From contig LR746267.1 in NCBI GenBank assembly GCA_902729315.2, forward strand, positions 8,620,424 through 8,684,423: a stretch of DNA of 64,000 nucleotides, in the 5' to 3' direction. This document shows, in pieces, positions 58,239-64,000 of the stretch. The DNA is from Spirodela intermedia (Eukaryota; Streptophyta; Magnoliopsida; Alismatales; Araceae). Position 1 is the stretch's first letter. Each line of letters opens with the position of its first letter. Under the pieces are notes generated by a model. It worked only from the letters and a program-made list of their open reading frames with translations, searched no databases and was not told where the DNA came from. Both the position numbers and the translations under genes were made by a program.

Positions 58239-61200
58239 CTTCTCCTCAAGTTGGAGCATATAAGTCTAATATGTCCAGATTGATACATATATCATCATAG
58301 GATACTCTTGTAAGCCTCTTGGTGAAGATATTCGTCAACTAATTGGATGAAGTGGCATATGGTGTGGAGATAACCTCTGTCAAAACTTTGTCTTAGACGT
58401 AGTGACAATCAATCTCGATGTGCTTGATCTGTTTGTATAATGTGAGATTTCTAATGATAAAGATTAATGCTTGATTGTTACACTGCATACGCATTGATAT
58501 CTGAGGAGTAACATCCAAACTCTCTAGAAAAGAGCAAAGTCATACTATTTCATGTGCCATCTCAATCATAGTACGATATTCAGCTTCTATATTGAAACAA
58601 GATACTACCTTTTGCTTCTAAGAGTGCCAAATGACTAGGTTACAATCAACATGTGTAGTACTTAGTCGTTGACTTTTGATCTCTTTTATCAGCAGTATAT
58701 TCAACATCTAAATATACTTAAATATGTAGGTGACCATGATGTTTGTGGATGAGCCCTTTCTTTAGGGCCCATTTGATATAAGTTAGGATACGTAGTGCTT
58801 CCTCTTATACACCAAATGAGGCTCTTACATAAATTGGTTGAGAACACTAACTATATGCATGATGTCAGGACGAGCAATAGTGAGATATATCAGTTATTCC
58901 AATAATCACCGATAACAATTAACATACTCCATCAAAGGTGAAGTAATATCTCATAACTTCAGATATATCTTCATAGGTGATGACTTCGATTTGCAGTTAA
59001 GAAGCCATATTTTTTAAAGAAGGTTGAAGACATATTTCTTTAGAGATAAAATTAACTTACTCAATTGATAAGCAAACTCTATCATAAGAAAGTAGCGCAG
59101 TATTCTTAAATCTTTTGTGACAACGTGTTGTTGATAGGTAAACTTTAATAGTAGAGATTCCTCATCACTACCTGTCACAAGAATGTCATCAACATACATA
59201 GTCAAGATGACCATACCTCTAGATATAGTATTCGTCAAAATAATAGGGTCAGTAATACATAAAGTGAAGCTGAAGGTAGTAAGTAGGTCACTGAACTTCA
59301 CAAACCAAACTTGAGGACTTCGCATGAGTTTGTAGATAACATGTTGTCAAACAAACGTGAGAAGACTCCTTTTGAGTAATATATCTTGAAGGTTACTTTA
59401 TATAAATTTGTGCATTTAAGTTATCATAGAGGAAGACATTAGACATGTCAAATTAGTGAAGTGACCAATCATGATGCACTATTAAGGAAAGAAAAACTCA
59501 AAAGAGTTCAATTAGTTCAATTAAATCACGAGCAATCAAGCGAGCTTTGTGACAAGTGATGGAGTCATCTGATTTATACTTCAATATAAAGACCCACTTG
59601 TATGTCACAATGTTGGCATTGGTCGGACGAAGAATAAACTTCTATGTGCCTCGAGAAATTAGTACTCTCATCTCTAAATCTATAACTACTTTATAAGTAT
59701 AAGCTTGAGTGCCTCAACATGCGACTGTAGAATTAACTTAGAGGCTATGGAGATGACAAAAAGATGAAAGGTAAGGTGAAGGCAATTATAAGAGACAAAG
59801 TGAGATATAAGATGTTGAGTGCAAGAATATATATCTTTGTGCAATCTAATGAGAAGATGAAAATCATCTATGGATGGTGTAAGAGGGTTAGCCAATAGAG
59901 TAGTGTTTTCAGGCAATGTGGGCGAGGATTAAGTTGTACTTAGAGCTGAGGCATCAGTAGAAGATGCGACGGTAGAGGTGCCAATGAAGAAGAGAGAGAT
60001 AAAGAAGAAATAGAAGAAGGATTCGTGTGAACAATAAGGGGTAAAGACCTAGGGGGTGGAGATGTAGATGGACAAGAAAATGGAGACGGATAAAAAAATT
60101 CTCATGAAAAGTAACATCAACAAAAGTCACATAGTGATGGGTGTTGGGAAGTATACCCAATAATCCTTTTGGATGGATGAATAACTCACAAAGACACTTT
60201 TGAGACCATGAGGAATGAGTTTAGAGAAAGATGACGAGTAATCATGAATGAAAATGATGCAACCAAAAACTTGAGGAGGTAAAAAAAGTGACAGTTAAGA
60301 GTGTGTCAGACCACAAGTACTGCGTAACATGCATCTTAATGAGTAGTGTGCAAGTGGTGTAAAGTAAGTGGCAGTGTGTACATTCGACAACTCTATTTTG
60401 TTATAAAATATATGGGCAAATGATTTGATGAATAATACCATGATCAATACAAAAGGTACGAATAATATTTTGAATAAGTTCAAGTACATTGTCCATGTGA
60501 AGAACCTCGAGTGTGGTAGAATATTGAGTAATGATAACTCAACTTAAGATGTCATAGGTCTCGAGTAGGGTTATGCAATTTTTTTTTTTTCTATTATCCT
60601 AATCAATCTAATAAGTAGAGAAGGTAAGATGGGGGTCAAATCATAAAGAGAAAAACTAATGATCTTAAAAAATCCTATATAATGAGAAGAAATAAGTTAG
60701 AAGATGAAAAATAGAAAGAGAGATGAGAAATATGGGTGAAATGAGATTTAATGAAGGAAACTCTAGATCAAGATTGACCTAGGGGCTATAGAGAAGAAGT
60801 TTTGAAAGTATTTTAATGAGAAAGAGTGGTCAAGGTTGAAAAGAAAAAAGTAACTACTAAGAACCTATCTAAAATCCTAAGTTTCACCTTAGGGATGAAG
60901 AAAAATAGATAAGTAAAAGGAAGAAGATTTCTTAACCTGGGACTTTATCTATTGCCAAGGTCATATAGTTTCCTTTGACAAGTTGATCTTTAACACTTTG
61001 CTCCTTGCAACTCAATTTTCAACACTCAACTTCACCCTCAAGGCCTCTCTTGATTACTCAAGATTACTCAAAATGGGAAGAAGGATGGATCTTTTGAATA
61101 AAAAATGTTTCATTATTAGGACTCCTTCTAAAAGATGAGAAAGAAAGGGAGTGAAGAGAATACATACAAGTAAAATTTTCTAAAATACCCTTAGCTTTTT

Positions 61201-61394
61201 CTCAAAATACAACTCACTCATCTCCTTCTTTTTCACAACCTTCTTGAAGCCAATTTGTCGATCAGAATATAGAGATGTGAAGAGCACATCTTGAAGATCA
61301 TGCCCACAACATTTACACTTGAAACATCTTTTGGATTGTCAGATATTGATCCTAAAAGGTGGAGAAATTTGTGCCATTAAATGGGTGTCTTCAC

Positions 61395-61620
61395 CGTAAA
61401 AGAACCACCAAAAAGTGATAGTCGAGAAGAGATGTCTTTAATCGTCACTTATAGTGACAAGACATTCCTAACCACTAAAAGCTCACAGTTAAGGCAAAGA
61501 GACATATTTAACCACTACTTACGGTGACAAGACATCTTTAACCATCAAAAGCTGATAGTTAAGGAGAAGAGATGTCTTTAACTATTGCTTTCGGTGACAA
61601 GACGTCCATAACAACCGAAA
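61395..61620. repeat. Imperfect tandem repeat, about three units of 65-70 bp
   Basis: Each unit carries the phrases gagatgtcttta/agacatattta, an inner ggtgacaagac-t, then taac-a-c-aaagct-a-agttaagg. The units sit inside the part of the copia element that does not match copia order. Origin not identified. Confidence 0.75.
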
Positions 61621-62739
61621 ATAAGAGTCATAGTAATCCTTGATTGCTGGTCCATGTCTTATTACTTTCCATTCACATGTGATACATCATATTCTTGCAT
61701 TTCGTATGATATGGTGCTCCACATCTTCTTGCAGTCCACGTAATTACAACTTGAATAAAATATTCATGAATTAAATAATTATGATACCACTACATCACAT
61801 ACAATGGCACATCAAATATATATAAATACTAACAACTGACACATGTCGTTAATTGTGAGAAAATGTAGAAAAGGCCTGAGAATGTGTGAAATAATGCATA
61901 CATATTTCTTGAAATTATTTTAATATCCTCATGACTTAAACATATCAAAATAGATCTAAAACAAAGTCATACAATTTTTAATTTTTTTTATAAAATAAAA
62001 TATTTTCTTAGAATCGTTAAAATGAATTATTTAACAATTTTTTAAATAATAAAATGCTAAAATAAGATATTTGATTCTAAAATATATTCACTTTAAGGTA
62101 ATTAATGAGTATTTTTAGTATATTATTAAGTAACAATCTTAATGATAAATTAGGTGACAATCTTAGTGATAAATTGAATAAAAATAAAGAAAACTTGGAA
62201 CAGATTATGGAGGAGATAAATCAAACTCACACAAGTTTAATCATCAATAAAAATGATGTGATAGAGATGTCTAGTAATGAAAGCAACTCGAGAGGGTCCC
62301 CAAACATCACAATGAATAAAAATCAAATAGAGTCAAAGATGAAATAGTGTCACAACTAGAATAAGAGGAATCATGATGTTTGCCTAGTTGACATGATTCA
62401 CACACAAATTTATTAACAATCAACTACAATAAATTTTTTAAAAGATTTGAAAAACAAGGATGACCTAAACGACAGTGTCACAAAAGAAAAGAAGTAGTAG
62501 TGGAAGCAACAAAAAGTACTCGAATGCCAGAGGAAGGTGTATCCAAGATGAGTTTGAAAACACTCAAACTATTCTCAGTGGAAGACACAATGGAAGGGAG
62601 GCAGTGTAGTAAGAGATAATATTACTAGATATCGAGAGATACTTTGAGATACTCTAAGATATCATAGTGGCATATACTACGAGAGCAACGATTGTGACGG
62701 CAAGATACCATGGTGTAGTAGGAGACAATACTGTAATAT

Positions 62740-63110
62740 ACTGTGAAATACTATGAAAGCAAGGGCCGCAAGCGATGGCAAGGGTCACGATAGTAGAGGC
62801 CGTGGTAGTAGGGGCCCCAATGGTAAGGGGGGCATGACAACATCGGGTTGCAATGGTAGGGGTCACAGCAATAGGGCTATGTGCAAGTGCACTATTTGCG
62901 TGCGGTGCAGCAGCAAATTTCAACGGCATTGTTGATGGCAGCATGTAGTAGAGGACGACATAGAGAGTGAGATAGAGGAGAACATGCATTGGATGCGGCG
63001 GCAACGGCATGATGGCGACGATAGGTGCAGTAGTAGTGACACGATGGTGATGGTAGGTGCGGTGGCAGCATCACAATGGTGGTGGCAGTGGCAGTTAGAA
63101 AGAACCCTAG
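62740..63110. repeat. G-rich imperfect trinucleotide tract
   Basis: An unusual purine/G-rich stretch of GGN and RTG triplets (ggtagtaggggc, ggtggcagtggcag) in otherwise AT-rich DNA. It occupies the leader position of the minus-strand copia element. Frames through it (Thr/Ala/Val-rich on the minus strand) look like repeat-driven open frames rather than a protein. Confidence 0.6.
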
Positions 63111-63123
63111 GGCTCTCATACCA

Positions 63124-63251
63124 TGTTGATGAAAAGGGTTAAATTCTAAGATCAGATGAACATCAAATAAAGAGATACATGTGTTTACATAAGTGGGAGA
63201 AGAGAGAGATAATGAGTCCAAGTGGGCCATATAAAGGAGGATGTTCAAACA
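63124..63251 (-). repeat. 5' LTR of the minus-strand copia element
   Basis: 128 bases; the plus strand begins TGTTGATGAAAAGG and ends at TTCAAACA, giving TGTT...AACA ends. The primer site lies directly to its left. Confidence 0.8.
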
Positions 63252-63395
63252 CTCCCTCTCAAGCTAAAATATATAAGTCAAACATATCTAGATTGGTACA
63301 TATAGCATCATAGGGCACTCTTGTAAAGCTCTTGGTGAAGATGTCTACTAGTTGGTTGGATGAAGTGACATATGATGTGAAGATATTTACTTACT
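63252..63395 (-). mobile_element. Second copia 3' end (polypurine tract and RNase H end) beyond the 5' LTR
   Basis: It aligns with 58239-58370 (atataagtc-aa-atatc-agattg, cactcttgtaa-gctcttggtgaagat). This is the RNase H end that should precede a 3' LTR, so the LTR at 63124-63251 serves two element bodies. Confidence 0.75.
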
Positions 63396-63720
63396 AGTTA
63401 GATGAGCTATATCATAGAAGAGTTAAAAGGTTACAAATTTTAGATGAAATTAAAAGATTATTAAAGTTATTTGTGATAAAAAGTTAACCATTATGTTTAA
63501 AGTAACAAAAGGAGCTTGACTAAATCTAAACATATAAACATCAAGTTCTTAATTGTTAAGAAAATAGTTGAGAGTGATTAAGTATCTATAAAATATATTT
63601 GGACAAACTTCATGGTAATAGATCCATTTATCGAGGGATTACCACCAAAGGTTTTTAATAAACATATTGTTCATATAAGTGTAATACCTCATGAGGATAT
63701 GTAATTTATGTAAGAATTGT
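63396..63720 (+). mobile_element. Ty1/copia RNase H relic, right part
   Basis: The plus strand reads SKHINIKFLIVKKIVES, then GTNFM/WTNFMVIDPF, EGLPPKVFNKHIVHISV. This is the end of a copia RNase H (family: KHIDIKYLFVRE, DPLTKGLPPKVF). It continues the relic at 57700-58111, so the minus-strand element lies inside this older one. Confidence 0.75.
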
Positions 63721-64000
63721 ATTTTGATGTTCATTTATTTTCTTTGGCTATTTCATACATTAATAAAGTTTTAGGTTATTATTACTTTGAAATTGGTTAT
63801 TTGATCTCCACTCAAAATAAGGAGAAGTAAGTTGAAAATGTAAATGGATGAGTCACATTTCATGTAATTTTTATATTACATATAGATTATTGATCTATGT
63901 TGTTTATTATATCAATGTACGTGATCATTGTTGGGTTAGGTCACATGAAAAATGTGACAAAAACCCTTTTAGTTCTCTATTGATATAATGATGGATGTGA
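63721..64000. other. AT-rich end of window
   Basis: This follows the copia RNase H end and may include its untranslated 3' region or LTR, but no repeat partner is visible within the window. Confidence 0.4.

Larger units (their letters stand above)
58112..63251 (-). mobile_element. Ty1/copia retrotransposon with 127-128 bp LTRs (decayed)
   Basis: 3' LTR 58112-58238, 5' LTR 63124-63251, primer site 63111-63123 (GGTATGAGAGCC on the minus strand, iMet type). Read leftwards: a trinucleotide-rich leader (63110-62740), gag-pre-integrase relic (CDTVV...LINLCVNHVN, about 62490-62370), integrase core (QNRVVECTHCHLLY, about 60400; LGILPNTHHYVTFVDVTFHE, about 60150), the connecting region (FVSYNCLHLTFHLF, about 59800), RT with intact YVDD (MVILTMYVDDILVTGSDEES, about 59210-59150) and RNase H end (HIEIDCHYV, TNIFTKRLTRVSYDDICINL; 58430-58280), then polypurine tract (TTGAGGAGAAG). 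Stops and shifts are everywhere. 60560-62350 does not fit copia order and is probably a further insertion or decay. Confidence 0.8.

Noticed and set aside
61395-61620. CRISPR-like array
   Set aside because: Units are adjacent and imperfect with no unique spacers; this is plant nuclear DNA.
62105-62347. 80-codon Asn/Lys-rich frame
   Set aside because: AT-rich low-complexity sequence without homology signs, within transposon DNA.
62654-63248. Two overlapping 118-codon Thr/Ala/Val-rich frames
   Set aside because: Open because of the trinucleotide tract; one runs through the LTR, so neither is a credible protein.

Overview
This window is nuclear DNA of a flowering plant. The evidence is spliced GT-AG genes, plant-only families (DYW-type PPR, PPR-SMR, tau-class GST, DUF569, LRK10-like receptor kinase) and nested Ty3/gypsy and Ty1/copia LTR retrotransposons. 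The very GC-rich coding exons against AT-rich intergenic DNA suggest a monocot; the species cannot be named from the sequence.

The left part (1-41 kb) is gene-rich. From the left edge: the 3' end of a plasma-membrane H+-ATPase gene (+); a DYW-class PPR editing factor closely resembling CRR28 (+), convergent with a PPR-SMR gene (-) that probably has a roughly 3 kb intron in its 5' UTR; a 15-exon ubiquitin-hydrolase-related gene (+, 12.3-25.0 kb); a DUF569 gene with an internal deletion and frameshift (+); an intronless LRK10-like/WAK-like receptor kinase (+); a two-exon nodulin-like MFS transporter (+); and tau-class GST genes (-).

From 34 kb to 57 kb the history is one of repeated duplication. 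The ancestral unit was 'MFS 3' end followed by a convergent GST gene'. It was copied to 39.2-40.9 kb, where the GST (copy B) looks intact but the MFS is a relic. The first GST (copy A, 35.4-36.2 kb) plus a downstream gypsy fragment was copied to 53.3-57.1 kb (copy C). A and C share a one-base exon-1 frameshift, and C has a second one in exon 2. So of three GST loci only B appears to encode a full enzyme.

The right part (41.7-64 kb) is mostly retrotransposon. It holds a small gypsy deletion derivative with two LTRs (41.8-44.6 kb); a larger gypsy element with LTRs, tRNA-iMet-type primer site and probable target duplication (45.9-53.0 kb), itself interrupted by a 1.8 kb solo LTR with a perfect 5-bp target duplication; and an antisense copia element with 127-128 bp LTRs lying inside an older plus-strand copia RNase H region (57.7-63.7 kb). 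All their coding regions are decayed.

I found no operon-like or wholly new system. The most notable points are the GST/MFS duplication history (including a micro-inversion), the solo LTR with its G-box cluster and perfect 20-bp palindrome, and the conserved Cys/His pair and GC-AG intron of the ubiquitin-hydrolase-related gene.
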